The translations under genes and the position numbers were made by a program. The notes beneath the pieces were generated by a model. That model saw only the letters and a program-made list of their open reading frames with translations. It did not search any database and had not been told where the DNA came from. From positions 1,914,062 through 1,978,061 of the forward strand of contig JACDOX010000031.1 of NCBI GenBank assembly GCA_014549065.1: DNA of 64,000 bases, given 5' to 3'. Shown here one piece after another: positions 1 to 11,348 of this stretch; position 1 is the stretch's first letter, and every line of letters begins with the position of its first letter. Source of the stretch: Cardinalis cardinalis. Lineage: Eukaryota > Chordata > Aves > Passeriformes > Cardinalidae.

Positions 1-1545
1 AACATACAGTGTTAAAAGGTCTTAGAGTGTTGTGTTGTTTCTGGCATTAATAAAAATGCATGTGCAGATAAAAGTAGTTTTGATGTAGAAAATTGTGGCA
101 ACCATGTTGTAGAAAAACAAATCACCCCATTAAAATATTAACCACTTCACTGGCTCTCACATTCCTTTTGCCTCTCCTCTGCTAGTTTAATGTTCTCCTT
201 CCCATCACTGCTCTCAGTGATCTGTTTCAAATCACTGTAGTATAATTCACTGTGTAATTTCATGCCAGATGAATGTTGCAATGCACAGTATTAATACCCT
301 ATAAATAAAACAAAAAAAAAAGGNAAAAAGCCTCCACTCTCACTGTGCCCTTCCTCCCCCTGTACCTCAAGAATACAAGAATGAAACCAGAAATGACCTT
401 GTGAAGTTAGTCATGACCCTGAGTCTGCCTGGCCTAATAATCCCCCACGTTTTGCCTTTCATGGTCAAGCAAATTTGTCCTGCGCTCTCAACCTGGGCCT
501 TCTCTCCTTACATGATCTTTGTGCCCTCTGTCAAGGCTCTGCAAGCTCTTACAGAGAATTGCTACCTCCCATATGCCTGAAATCCAGTTTTCAAAGCCTG
601 TGCTGATACCAGCCTGGTCTTTGCTAGTACACAACCCAGTGGAAAGTGTAACCCTGCCTAGGAATTAATTGTTGTGGAGTTTTGTTTTTTCAGGTCAGTC
701 CTTATACCTCCTCTCCCATCTTACTGTTTCAGACTGGGAAAGTACAGGGCAGATTTTAAAAATGTTTTTTCTTACTTTTTTTCCAAGTCCAGTGGCAGCC
801 TCATGAAGGCTCCTTTGTCTTGGCCAAGGCTGACAGTAATACACCAGTAATAGGTACCAAGGTAGGCCATGGTAGTGGTAGTTTCTCAGAGCAATTTCCC
901 AGCTCATACTTTGTGGTCAGGGCTTCTGAAAACAGAATGGTGTCTTGTTAAGTTATAGGCCTTGATTTCTTTATTTACTAATTAGTTCATTAGATTATTA
1001 TTCTCAAAACTGTTATCTGCAGCATCCTGACAGGAGTTTTTAATCTTGTCATCAGTCATCTAATGAGAAAACAAATGGGTTTTTTAATTTCTCGTATATG
1101 TTTAACAAACATCTTAAATTTTTAGTATTTACCAGGAGGTTAAAACTAACAACTGGAATAACAAGGTGTGTATTTAAAAATTCAGTTATAATTAAAACCT
1201 CCAAAACAGACTTCTGTTGAGGAGATAAAGCTTGATTCTGCTCTTCTTACCACTGTGGCATGGGTTTGGACCATTCTGTAGCCTGAGCTGCTGTCGTTTT
1301 TAGTCCCGGTGTCCTCATCAAGTTATGAGAGATTGAAGCTAAAGCCAGACAGAATCTATTGAAATGTCTTCCTCTTCTTNCTTTCTTCCCTACCTGAAAT
1401 AGACCTTGAGGTACTTCAGCAGGAAAGTTGTCTCNAGTTTGGAAATAATTTGGTCTGTCAAAATTGAAACGGTTGGGATTATTTATATTTAGCAAAGCAT
1501 GAAACTTTACTAAACTAATAAACTAAAACTGATCTTGTTTTTCAG
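1..1545 (+). other. MYCBP2: Intron 1, 3' end
   Basis: No coding exon is recognisable before the acceptor that ends at 1545. Bases 330-660 are somewhat richer in G and C than the rest and there is an A-rich run near 309-330. I see no repeat family or RNA gene here. Exon 1, which in mammals encodes the basic N terminus, must lie further upstream. Confidence 0.7.
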
Positions 1546-1761
1546 ACTGAAAGCCTAGAGAGTACAATAACCATACCAGATATCAGATTACATAGCAATC
1601 CTTCAGCTTTTAATGTTTACTGCAATGTCCGCCATTGTGTGTTGGAGTGGCAGAAAAAGGAAGCGTCTGTGTCTTTGGCCTCAAAGAACAGTGTCCAGAG
1701 TGGGGATTCAGACAGTGATGAAGAAGAGGAGCCCAAAGAGCCACCTATTAAACTTCCAAAG
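1546..1761 (+). CDS. MYCBP2: MYCBP2 exon 2 (window residues 1-72)
   Basis: The exon has 216 nt, exactly 72 codons, phase 0 at both ends. The acceptor is a clean TTTTTCAG. It encodes the conserved stretch FNVYCNVRHCVLEWQKK followed by a serine/acidic patch (SGDSDSDEEEE) and PPIKLPK, which joins directly to IIEVGLCEVF of exon 3. The donor is AAG|GCAAGT, a GC-AG intron, forced by the reading frame and by protein conservation. The acidic serine patch is a plausible casein-kinase-type phosphorylation site (inference only). Confidence 0.95.
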
Positions 1762-4700
1762 GCAAGTAACTGATACCACTTAAAGTGTGCCATGTATGTC
1801 ATCTGATGTTGATATGTTCTTTTTGGGGATTAAAGAGCAACAGTGTAAGCCAGCTGCTTAGAACACTGCTGTAGTTTTATTTGTAGTCCATTTAGTTCAG
1901 AATCATTTAATGAATTAGGATGATATATGTACCTGCCCAATTAAAGTCAATTAAATGTCTGGTAAACACTCAAGTTGCACTCCTTTTAAAGTGNTGGTAC
2001 TTGAACACCTCCTGCCTCAAAAATCTACACAGAAATGATGCAAATAAGGCAGATGTTATATCTCTGAGATGCTACCAGCTCATAATGGTAAAGGAGTCTC
2101 TTTTTTGCTTTACCCTCCAGAAGGAATAATGCAAATAATTTGGTGGAATGGTTCCTAAGATGTTTTGCTGGGTATGGCTGTAATTGCAGTAACTGTGCAT
2201 TATTCTTTCCCTTTTTTGGCTTTAGCACCCTTAGTGGTACTGACAGCTCCAGATTCTAATGCATGTTAAGATTTTGATGCTATAGTTGAACAGTTAGAGT
2301 GGGTTTTTTACTACTGACTGCTTGTATGCTTATAGTAGGCTTAATGGTGGAAAGTCAGAAATAAAGGACTTACTGATTTTTTCTTATTTTTTTTCAATTT
2401 GTTGGTTCACTTGTTTTTTACTATGTATTATGAAACTATGCATTTAGTTTTGTTCATTGCTACCTTATCAATGCTATGGAACGTGCTTTGTTTTGTTGTT
2501 CTTCTGAATCTAAAAAGCATATTCAGATTAACTTCNCTTGTATATATTTGGCCTAAAACCAATACAAATGCTGAATTAAAAAAGGTGGTTGCAGCTGTGG
2601 TTATGTAGAATATTTGAGTNGCTTAGAAAATTAGGATTTTATAGATGATTGCATTTAGGTGTTGTTATCTGAGGAGTCAAGTTGGCNCTCCAGAAAATAG
2701 TAGTGGTGAATTGCAGAGACGCATAACCAAGTCAGCCTGCTGAAATTTCATAATTGATGATTGCAATATGTGGTCACTGGAAATAAAGTCAGCTTTGTTT
2801 ATGAACTGCNTTTGAGTACTCGTGGATTGTATCAAATGAATCAGCAAGTGGTTGTGGGTGCTTAATTTTAAGTAAAAGGCAATGTAGCTACTAGCATTTA
2901 TGGAGGATGGAATGATGTTTTAAAGAGATGTTGAAATTAAAAGAGGTTCCAAGAAGGATGAGATTTATCAGTGATATGGACAGAAGACTTGCATGTGGAA
3001 ACCAAAGCATTGGTATTGTGTTGGACAGTTAATTACAAAGATTATGTCCTAGAAAAAATGATAGAGAAACTGCAGGTACCAAACTTCTCTCAAAATAGAA
3101 AATTGTTGAGATTTTTGTTGCATTCAGTACAGCAAATATAAAATTGGTGAAAATTAGTATGTTTTCACACTTGATTTTTAGTAAAGTATCTACAAAATAT
3201 CAAATTTGAGAATTTTTAGTTCAAAAATATGTTTAGATGCATGATACAACCTCAGTATTTTTCATAACTATCTAGGTAACATAGGGTTGTTTAGGTCACT
3301 CGGAGGTAACAATTGGGCTTGCATTCATGCTTTTGAACTTNCTTGGAACTGTCTCACATGTAGTAAAACTTCTAGGGACTGACTGTGTAAATCTCTTGCT
3401 ATCCTGGATACAGGTGTCTGTCTCATAATGAACAATATTGTGTGGGGCTTAGTTTGTTAACTGTAAAGAAGAAACTNTGAAGTTTCTAAGGTTTACAATA
3501 TTTACAAGACAAATTTCTGATAGTAATTGTTTAGTAAAAAGAATACTGATGTGTTTTGAGTTTGACAGTGAGGTGAAAGATAAAAAAAAAGTGTGGCTAG
3601 GGTTTGTGCTCTTACAGATTCTCCAGAGTGTAGTCCTTGGTGTTTTGGTGGTTTTTTGTTTAATTGAGAGTAAGTTGAAAACATTCTATGTTTTCGTAGC
3701 TTAAGGTGATTTCAAAACATTCTATGTTTTCGTAGCTTAAGGTGATTTCAAAACATTCTATGTTTTCGTAGCTTAAGGTGATTTCGAGTGTTCTATTGAA
3801 GTATTTTTCTTTCAGATCTTAAACTTGAGGAAGTCAGGTTTGTTAGAGCCTTTAAGTAGAATGTAGTTTGGAATCAGAAGTTGTCCTATGCAATTTCTGT
3901 AAGATTGAGAATAGTTGTTCTTAACTTTGAGACAGACTTTGCTACTCTTCAGATACTAGCACAACGAAAAAATTNTGTTTTGGTTTTGTTCAGATAGTTT
4001 AGTAACTTGTTTTGATAGCTTTATATTTTTNGTTTCTCAGGAAATTCTTGCCTTTGTCTGACATACTTGTTTGCTACCTTACTTATTTAGTATCTTAGCT
4101 AATGGTGAGGAATTCTNTCTACCTAAAATGGAGTAGATTGAGTTCTGTTGATAAGATTTGCAATTTGCAGAGTAAAGAAGAGGTATTTCCCACAGCTTTC
4201 ACCCTCACACACACATAGACACACTCCCCCCCAAGATTTTAAACATAAGGCTGAGTAATGAATGATTCACAAAAGCCCTGTACTAAAAGGGACAAATACT
4301 AGATTGAAGTGATTGAGGTGGAGTTAACTGTGTTAAATATTCTTTGTTCCTTCACTGGCATACATTTTGTTAATAACCTTAAGCAAAAATTTAAATTTTT
4401 AAGTTGTAACAAAAAAAAAAAGACAAATAATTACTTTCTTTAGGGACTGACTTNACGCATTTTAAAATTCATTAGGATAATGTTACCTTTGTAAATGTTC
4501 TCCTTTTTTGTGTATGTATATAATATAAATTAATTCAGAGTAGTGTGTAATTTTAATTGTAGAAATGTGAGCATTGGGGATAACGCTCACAATGAGAGCA
4601 AAGATAAAGGAAATAAAACCAGAGCATAGATAAGACTTCAAGATGAAATGGGAGGGGTTTTAGGAATTAGTTAGGAGTCACAATGTCTGCATCCAGGCTA

Positions 4701-6474
4701 GNATTTTGGGTACCTTTTGTTAAGCATTCTTAAACTTTAGATCTGAAGTCTCAAAGGTGTTGCAAAGGGAATGGGAGAATGGTTGCACAGANAGCATCAG
4801 TAAGAGCAGTCAGGCTGTGACACAGAAGCTGAGGCAGAGCAGTACTTGTTTTGGCTCAAAAACCTTTTAGAGAGCAGTGAGAACAAGCTTAAGATGTCTT
4901 GAAAAGAACTATTTGCTTATTCTGTCCTTCANAGCATGGTTTGGAGGAGAGAGGTAGAGAGATACACACTATATATATATGTATGATATNCATACATGAG
5001 ATAATACAATCAATAGATCTATTGTGTGAAGCCTACCCAGTCTTTTGATCTCAGATATTTTTAAACCAACCCAAAACCTATGTAGAATTGATAACATCCC
5101 AGCAGAATTCTCTCTTATTGATTCCTACTGCAGTGGANCTTCACCAAACACTGTGTTCTCTACTTTCTCTTGCTGCCTCTGTCAGCTCCTAGATGAGATC
5201 CTCTGTCTGAAGATTGTGAAGAATAAACTTAGTTTCTCTCAAAGACATTATAACTGAACAGGNAGGGCATTTATAAAAATGTATTTTATTTTTTAGCCCT
5301 TAGATGATGGTGAGTTTTAGATCCTGGAAAGAACATTATTATGTTGACAGGTTTTTTCGCTGTAGATTCCATGCATGTGTTTTCCCANTACTCCATTGCA
5401 GATGTGAAATGTAAGGTGTAATTAGTAGAAAAATTGCTGTTGTGCTTTGAGGACTTGACTTGGTTATGTTTTTATCCTTCCTCCAAGAAAAAATAGATGG
5501 TAAAATAATTTCTGAAGGATGGGAATCAAATTAAAGGTCAGCAAAGACAGTTGCAAGGCATCCAGTAGAACTTAGAGCTGACTTCCAGAATATATGTTTT
5601 AGGCATGGGTGGCAGTTGCATTAACTATGTTATTTATTTTCACATTTCTATATTTTTCCTTAGATTTTACTCAGGGATGAGTCTCTGTTAAATACTCTAT
5701 NGGGGCTCTGCTCCTGATCAAAAGACATAGTGAAATTTTTAAGATACAGTTGCTTATTTGTAATGTGCTAACCCTCCTCTCTTTCATCTTCATCATTATT
5801 AAATACAGAGTTTGAGAAGAAGTGCAAGGGAGCAGTCAGTNAAGAGAAGCATGACTGCAATCTCAGAATAGTCGGGAATTCTAAAAGGGAAAGTTAGCGA
5901 TGGCTATAACAGGGCTTTTAAACATGTTCTGTTAGTTGGCTTAATGCATGTCTTTTATGAGTACATGTGGAGTTTTAGTGACTAGCAATTAATCTTTGTT
6001 TTTGTCATAATATAAAAAATAATCTCAGAGGCTTTGGAGGGGAAAGTTCTTGAGCTGCAGTATCAGCTGTCAAATGTATTGTTGTTCAGGATGTGAAGCC
6101 AGGTTGCAAGACTGTTCTAGTTTGCTGGCTCACATTAAAGAGCAAGGAAATAGAAGACTGTCAAAGTGTGAACTGGATAGAAATTAGAAGGGCTCAGAGG
6201 TACAGTTTGCCTTTTATTNTGCAAAAAATTTTAACCTTCCTTATTCTTTCAAGAAACTTAGTCTGCTTAACTCTTATGTAGTGGCTGACTTATGTGTTAA
6301 TATTTGCTCGTATAGGTGGATTCTTGATTTTGATTCTGGTTTAACACTGTATTTTCTATTACAGCTTTTTATTTGAGTAATTGTCTTGTTCAGTGAACAG
6401 TGGTATATACTTTTTTGATGAAGATCTAAAAATATTATATTGACATCTGTTCTGAGAAATCTGTGTTTTTTTAG
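1762..6474 (+). other. MYCBP2: Intron 2 (4.7 kb), GC-AG
   Basis: Begins with GC instead of GT. It holds a perfect 36-bp triplication (3678-3785), short AC-rich (about 4203-4225) and AT-rich (about 4969-4998) simple stretches, and otherwise AT-rich unique-looking sequence. No conserved coding segment was found. Confidence 0.8.
3678..3785. repeat. Perfect tandem triplication, 3 x 36 bp
   Basis: Three head-to-tail copies of a 36-bp unit start at 3678, 3714 and 3750; the unit starts AAAACATTCTATGTTTTCG and ends GGTGATTTC. The copies look identical base for base and the flanks do not continue the pattern. Identity of all copies points to a recent expansion and probable length polymorphism. Confidence 0.95.
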
Positions 6475-6628
6475 ATCATTGAAGTTGGATTGTGTGAAGT
6501 GTTTGAATTGATAAAGGAGACGAGATTTTCTCATCCATCCTTGTGTCTCAGGAGCTTACAAGCCCTACTTAATGTGCTCCAAGGTCAGCAACCAGAAGGC
6601 CTGCAATCAGAGCCTCCTGAAGTCCTAG
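6475..6628 (+). CDS. MYCBP2: MYCBP2 exon 3 (residues 73-123)
   Basis: The exon has 154 nt, entry phase 0, exit phase 1. It follows a long T-rich tract ending TTTTTTAG. The product IIEVGLCEVFELIKETRF continues into a leucine-rich helical stretch (CLRSLQALLNVLQGQQPEG), part of the N-terminal helical region that precedes the RCC1-like domain. The donor CTAG|GTAATC leaves one G, completed by AA of exon 4 to Glu. Confidence 0.95.
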
Positions 6629-7886
6629 GTAATCTCATCTCTTACTGTGTTTTTATTAACATACTCCTGTTATTGTGTTGGACAGAAGAAAATGGTTCTT
6701 GGCAGGTATTTGTGAGATAGTAACATGCTTGTTCTCAGCTGACTGACTGTTATGGCCTGTTAAGTCCTTATGGTGCATGTATGGAGNACTTTCTCACTGA
6801 AGCAAAGCAAAGAACATCACAGCCTAAAAAATTTGGTTTCACTTTCTTGCTGAAACATATAATACTTGGTCTTATTGGAAGGAATACAGTTTTAGGGTGN
6901 ATTTCACTTGTAATCTGCTGTTGTGGTCTATAGCTTAGATGTTTAATTTTGTAATTTATGTGATGCTGCTAAGCAGAGTGTCACAATTCTTGTTTTTATT
7001 TTCTCTGGCCATCCCAAAGCTCCCCTGAAAATTAATTTTCTTTTGAATGATATTGAAAATAAAAATTGAACTTCTGATGCCTTTGAGAGCATGACTGACT
7101 ATATCCTTTATGTTAAAATACTATTATCTTTTCTTGGTTTATAGAACTGCAGAGAAGTCTAGGCTGTAGCCTGAGTTGTTTAAAGACAATTTTTAAAAAG
7201 TCTTTAGACTTCATGTATTTTTTCATATTGTATGACTTAACAGTATTGCATTTCCAAAGACTGTAATTTGCTGCAGAAAACTTATTTTGTATTGATGCAT
7301 GGAGTATTAAAAAGCTACAGAGAAGACTTTTTGATTACTGCCCTATTGATTAATTGTCTCAACTCTCAAGAAAAGTTAGGTGAATTTCTGTTCACACCTG
7401 GATTGTTACAGAAGTTCAGCCACCAAACAGTGTTTGGAAAGAGGCGTATGATCGAAATAATTTTTAAGCCTCAATTTGAAATGCTTGTTTCTGTGAAGTG
7501 GATTGTTCTTCAACATGGGTAATGGTCATAAAGAGTAGACAAGTGATGTACACATCATCTCAGTGATGGGGTAGACTGAATAGTGTCTACTATAATAAAA
7601 CTTTCTGGCCCATTTCTTGTTAATGTGTTCCACTGTGACAGAAGGACTTGTAGTTTTTATTCTTCAGCCATGGTGATTATCCAGATATGATGTTTTCTGG
7701 CTGCAAAGAAGAAAAGTTAAGGATAATTCAGGTTAATTTAAGATGCTTTTCTGTCTGAAATTAGCTCTGAACATAATAGCTGAGGAAAGATAGAATGTAT
7801 TTTCCTATTTTAATTTCCCATTTATAGTTGAATTGTTCAGTATGATTTTGTGACTGATCTGTGCAATGGCTGTGTTTTANCTGCAG
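6629..7886 (+). other. MYCBP2: Intron 3 (1.3 kb)
   Basis: AT-rich. It has no repeat or second gene that I can recognise. The open frame at 7268-7522 looks like chance and has no family resemblance. Confidence 0.7.
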
Positions 7887-8083
7887 AATCCCTGTTCCAG
7901 CTGCTTTTGGAAATAACTGTCCGTAGCACAGGAATGAACGACAGTACGGGACAGTCCTTGACAGCACTTTCCTGCGCTTGCCTCTTCAGTCTGGTGGCTG
8001 CCTGGGGAGAGACAGGAAGGACGTTGCAAGCAATCTCTGCAATCCTCACCAATAATGGCAGCCATGCTTGTCAGACTATTCAG
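7887..8083 (+). CDS. MYCBP2: MYCBP2 exon 4 (residues 124-189)
   Basis: The exon has 197 nt, entry phase 1, exit phase 0. It encodes SLFQLLLEITVRSTGMND through to SHACQTIQ, a helical repeat-like segment. The donor CAG|GTCTTG is poor at positions +3 to +6, yet protein continuity (IQ-VPTIL) fixes it here. Skipping this exon would shift the frame, and retaining the following 215-bp intron would give a stop after three codons. Confidence 0.94.
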
Positions 8084-8298
8084 GTCTTGCACTAAAACTT
8101 CTCTGTATCTGGGAATTTATGTAAATGAGTACTTCTCATGAGTTCTGAGAAGATGTGTTGTTTAATTACCTTTTTCCTCCTCACTATTTTTGAGATGAGT
8201 TGGTATTTCTTTGTCCTCTTGTGTTGGAGTTAGAACAAAAAATACAACGTATTAAAAAATTATCATCTTTTTCACTCACTATTTCTTTTACTGTTTAG

Positions 8299-8541
8299 GT
8301 GCCAACCATTTTAAACTCTCTTCAGCGGAGTGTACAGGCAGTTCTGGTGGGCAAAATCCAAATCCAGGACTGGTTCAGTAATGGGATAAAGAAGGCAGCC
8401 TTGATGCACAAATGGTCATTGAAAGAAATATCTGTAGATGAAGATGATCAGTGCCTACTTCAGAGTGATGGTTTTTTCCTCTATCTCTTGTGTAAAGATG
8501 GACTTTACAAAATTGGCTCTGGATATAGCGGGACAGTGAGG
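8299..8541 (+). CDS. MYCBP2: MYCBP2 exon 5 (residues 190-270)
   Basis: The exon has 243 nt, 81 codons, symmetric phase 0. The acceptor is CTGTTTAG. It encodes VPTILNSLQRSVQAVLVGK, then IQDWFSNGIKKAALMHKW and the segment FFLYLLCKDGLYKIGSGYSG. The last part resembles the first blade of a propeller-like fold, so this is probably the entry to the RCC1-like region (inference). Its neighbours are the short introns 4 (215 bp) and 5 (277 bp). Confidence 0.95.
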
Positions 8542-8818
8542 GTAATGTGTCTGCTTCTTGTCTGATCAGTGATACATTGTATTTTAATTTAATTTCTATG
8601 ATGTCTGATTTCCATGGACAATTTTACATGGCTTACTGCTCATCAGTTTTATTACAGTTTGTGTAAATTTTTCTGATGATTTCTGTGACAACTNGACAAC
8701 ATTTTCTTAGAATTTTCACTTTGCAGTATGGTTGAAGGTATTACTTGAATGGTAAATGATTATGTGTTGAGTTTTCACTCTGGTATTTGTTAAATGATGG
8801 AAGTTTTTTGCTTTTCAG

Positions 8819-8890
8819 GGCCATATATACAATTCTACATCCCGCATCAAAAACAGAAAAGAAAAAAAGTCTTGGTTAGGTTATGCTCAG
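8819..8890 (+). CDS. MYCBP2: MYCBP2 exon 6 (residues 271-294)
   Basis: The exon has 72 nt, 24 codons, symmetric phase 0, with strong sites (CTTTTCAG and CAG|GTAAGT). It encodes GHIYNSTSRIKNRKEKKSW followed by LGYAQ. The centre is very basic (KNRKEKK), so this is probably a surface loop. Because it is short and symmetric, skipping would keep the frame. Confidence 0.94.
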
Positions 8891-10647
8891 GTAAGTGAAT
8901 ACTTAAAATATAAAATGTGCAGCCCTTCTCATCCCTCATAAGTAGTTTAAGTAGACCCTGGCTTAGAGTAAACTTACCTGGATATTTTATNGTTCCTTTG
9001 GCTTTCTTTATAAAAAACTAAATTTTTGGTACTGTCTTCTAAATTATGGAGGATGATGGACCTGTAATCACTGGCCTGTAGAAAGAAATAATGGAGTGTC
9101 CTTGCTTTGTGTTGTCATTGTAAAGACTTTTGCAAAATATATTTTAGTACATCAGTTTATGAACAGTACTGTCAATTGATGTGTGGTTTTAAGTGCATGT
9201 TAGTAGATGTAAGAAAGTACTGTTGCAATGATCACGTAAAAATATTTGAAATACCTGTTTGTGAAAATAAATTGACATTAAAACATCTACAATAAAATAA
9301 GGAAATACTGATTTGGTTGGGGAGGATTGAGCGTATGTAAACAATACGTAGAGGTAATTCTTGACNTTGTAATTGAGGAGTTAACTATATTTGTGTGGTT
9401 TGTGGCTTTTAGAGTCAGTTTCTGGAATATCAACCACTTTTTCTTATGCCTTTATTATTCATTATAAAAAACCCTCAAAACGTTAGAAAATATTTCAGAG
9501 AACAATTAATTTACTGAATTTATTGTATATTTACTCTTAAATGAGTGATCTCATTGTCCCAGTGTGATTTTTAGTATACTTNCTGCACGCTTTTAAATTG
9601 AAATTGTTCATTGCAAATGTTCTTTCATAGCAGTTATTGTGTTTGTGTAAACACAAACACATGAAATCTGGTTTAATTTCATGTAAAAGCAGATCACCGA
9701 AAGGTGCACTGGCACAAAACAAATGGATGTGGATATATTCATTCTGGAGCCTGTTCTATCAGTTCAGAATTGAATGGGATTCATGTGGTTTCATTATATA
9801 GTGTTACATACTTGGACATTCTGTACATAGCTATAAATATATGTGATGCTTTTTGAGTGCTTGTACGGGTGTGTGCATTCACACAGTGACTGTAGTCAAA
9901 GGCACTGCAGTTTGGACGAGTGTCACTCTGTGGCTATATTTATAGAAAGTTGTGTAACTTGCACTTACTGCTAGTTATGTGTCCATAAGAGATAAAATGT
10001 CCTTAGTGTCATTTCCCTTCAGGTGCATGGTTAACTTAAATTCAGGTGATTTTTCTTACTTCATTTTCTATTAGTTATTTTTAGATTGAAGCTTTTCTAT
10101 CTACTTTAATGCTCTTTGCTTAATTTATGTGGGCTTGTTTTCCTCANTTATTTATCCAGTAGTTTCAATGGAAGGAACTGTCTTAGTGTGGGAGTCAAAG
10201 TATTAATTAGTATTTTTTATTCTAGGTTTTAATGCATGTATTAGTATGCATTAATGATTGTTCTTCTATATAGGACAACATTATCTGTTGCCTTCCTGGT
10301 ATTCCTGTGACTAGTCTGTTGATTTGAAAAGTGGACACACAAATTTAAATCTAATTGTATACAGATATAAATAACAATTAAAATGTGGGGCTTCAAAAGT
10401 TGTATACAAACTTCAGCATGCTAATCTATGGCATGTAGAAAATGGAGGAAGGGAATCAAATTTCTNTTTTTTAATAAGAAATTTAGTTAAAGTTTGGGTT
10501 AGTAGAAAAAATGATCATCATTTGATGTAAAAGGCTTCCACTGTTTTAAAGCAATATCTAAAATAATCATTGCATTTTTTTCCCTTTTAACATCTGTTAA
10601 TATATTAAGGAGTATTTTCATACCTCACATATTTTTTTTCTTGCCAG
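8891..10647 (+). other. MYCBP2: Intron 6 (1.8 kb)
   Basis: AT-rich. The notable content is a pair of overlapping perfect inverted repeats at 9638-9684. No repeat family or exon is recognised. Confidence 0.7.
9638..9684. repeat. Two overlapping perfect inverted repeats
   Basis: The first has 11-bp arms TGTGTTTGTGT (9638-9648) and ACACAAACACA (9651-9661) with a two-base spacer. The second has 9-bp arms ACATGAAAT (9659-9667) and ATTTCATGT (9676-9684) with an 8-base spacer, sharing three bases with the first. The first dyad contains GTAAACA, a forkhead-type core. Function is unknown. Confidence 0.85.
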
Positions 10648-10744
10648 GGCTATTTATTATACAGAGATGTGAATAATCACAGTATGACAGCCATAAGAAT
10701 AAACCCTGAAACTTTGGAACAAGACGGTACAGTTGCTTTGCCAG
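10648..10744 (+). CDS. MYCBP2: MYCBP2 exon 7 (residues 295-326)
   Basis: The exon has 97 nt, entry phase 0, exit phase 1. It encodes GYLLYRDVNNHSMTAIRI then NPETLEQDGTVALP. The donor CAG|GTGAGA leaves G, completed by AT of exon 8 to Asp. The blade-like pattern GYLLYRD suggests a propeller strand. Confidence 0.94.
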
Positions 10745-11196
10745 GTGAGAACCTCCAGATCAGAGCAATTTGGTAGAGTTTGCTGTTTCCCTGTTATGTA
10801 TTTTCAGGCAAGCAGAAGAGAAACTGAGATTTTTGAGGTCACAGATATATTGCTTTGTGACTTTTCTTCACTTCAGACCAGCTTCAGTATTTCACTTAAG
10901 GGCCTTGCGTCTTACTCCAGTTGCTGGAATAATATTGCAACATTTTATAATATGTGAANATCTTAATTTAAAGACTACAAAAGCTTACATTTCTTCCTAA
11001 AAATTTTCCTTTCTTTCTCATTTGAACTTTGAATGTTTGGCTCATGTATGACTTTGTTTCCAAGATTTCTTACATGTAGGCAGTTATAAACTATAACAAA
11101 ACAATTTTATTTTTAATAGGGTAAAAATATATCCAAAAGCAAAGGCAGCTAATGAACACTGATGGACCATGCTGGTGGATTTTGGTTTATTTGTTT

Positions 11197-11260
11197 GGGG
11201 AGTTGTTTTTTTTTTTTGGTTTTGGGGGTTTTGGGTGGGGTTCGTTTGGTTTGTGGGGGG
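11197..11260 (+). other. G-run tract with quadruplex-like spacing
   Basis: G runs lie at 11197-11200, 11224-11228, 11233-11235, 11237-11240 and 11255-11260, separated by T-rich spacers. Three runs are tightly spaced and the fourth needs a loop of about 14 bases, so it falls short of a strict quadruplex motif. It is on the sense strand and would be in the pre-mRNA. Confidence 0.5.
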
Positions 11261-11325
11261 TTGTTTGTGTTCATTTTGTTGTCCTTTTTCAGAGGAGCCT
11301 CATAATTTCAGTCTGTTTAGAGAAT

Positions 11326-11348
11326 AAGTATGTTCCTGGAACATACTT
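11326..11348. promoter_or_regulatory. Perfect palindrome around a STAT-type core
   Basis: Arms AAGTATGTTCC and GGAACATACTT flank a single central T. The centre TTCCTGGAA fits the STAT GAS pattern TTCNNNGAA. The symmetry is certain from the sequence; any regulatory role is inference. Confidence 0.4.

Noticed and set aside
1762..1763. Possibility that exon 2 ends at a canonical GT nearby
   Set aside because: No GT site restores the phase-0 join LPK-IIEVG; only the GC donor does.
11197..11260. Strict G-quadruplex
   Set aside because: Only three G runs are close enough; the fourth needs a loop of about 14 bases. Kept as a G-run tract only.
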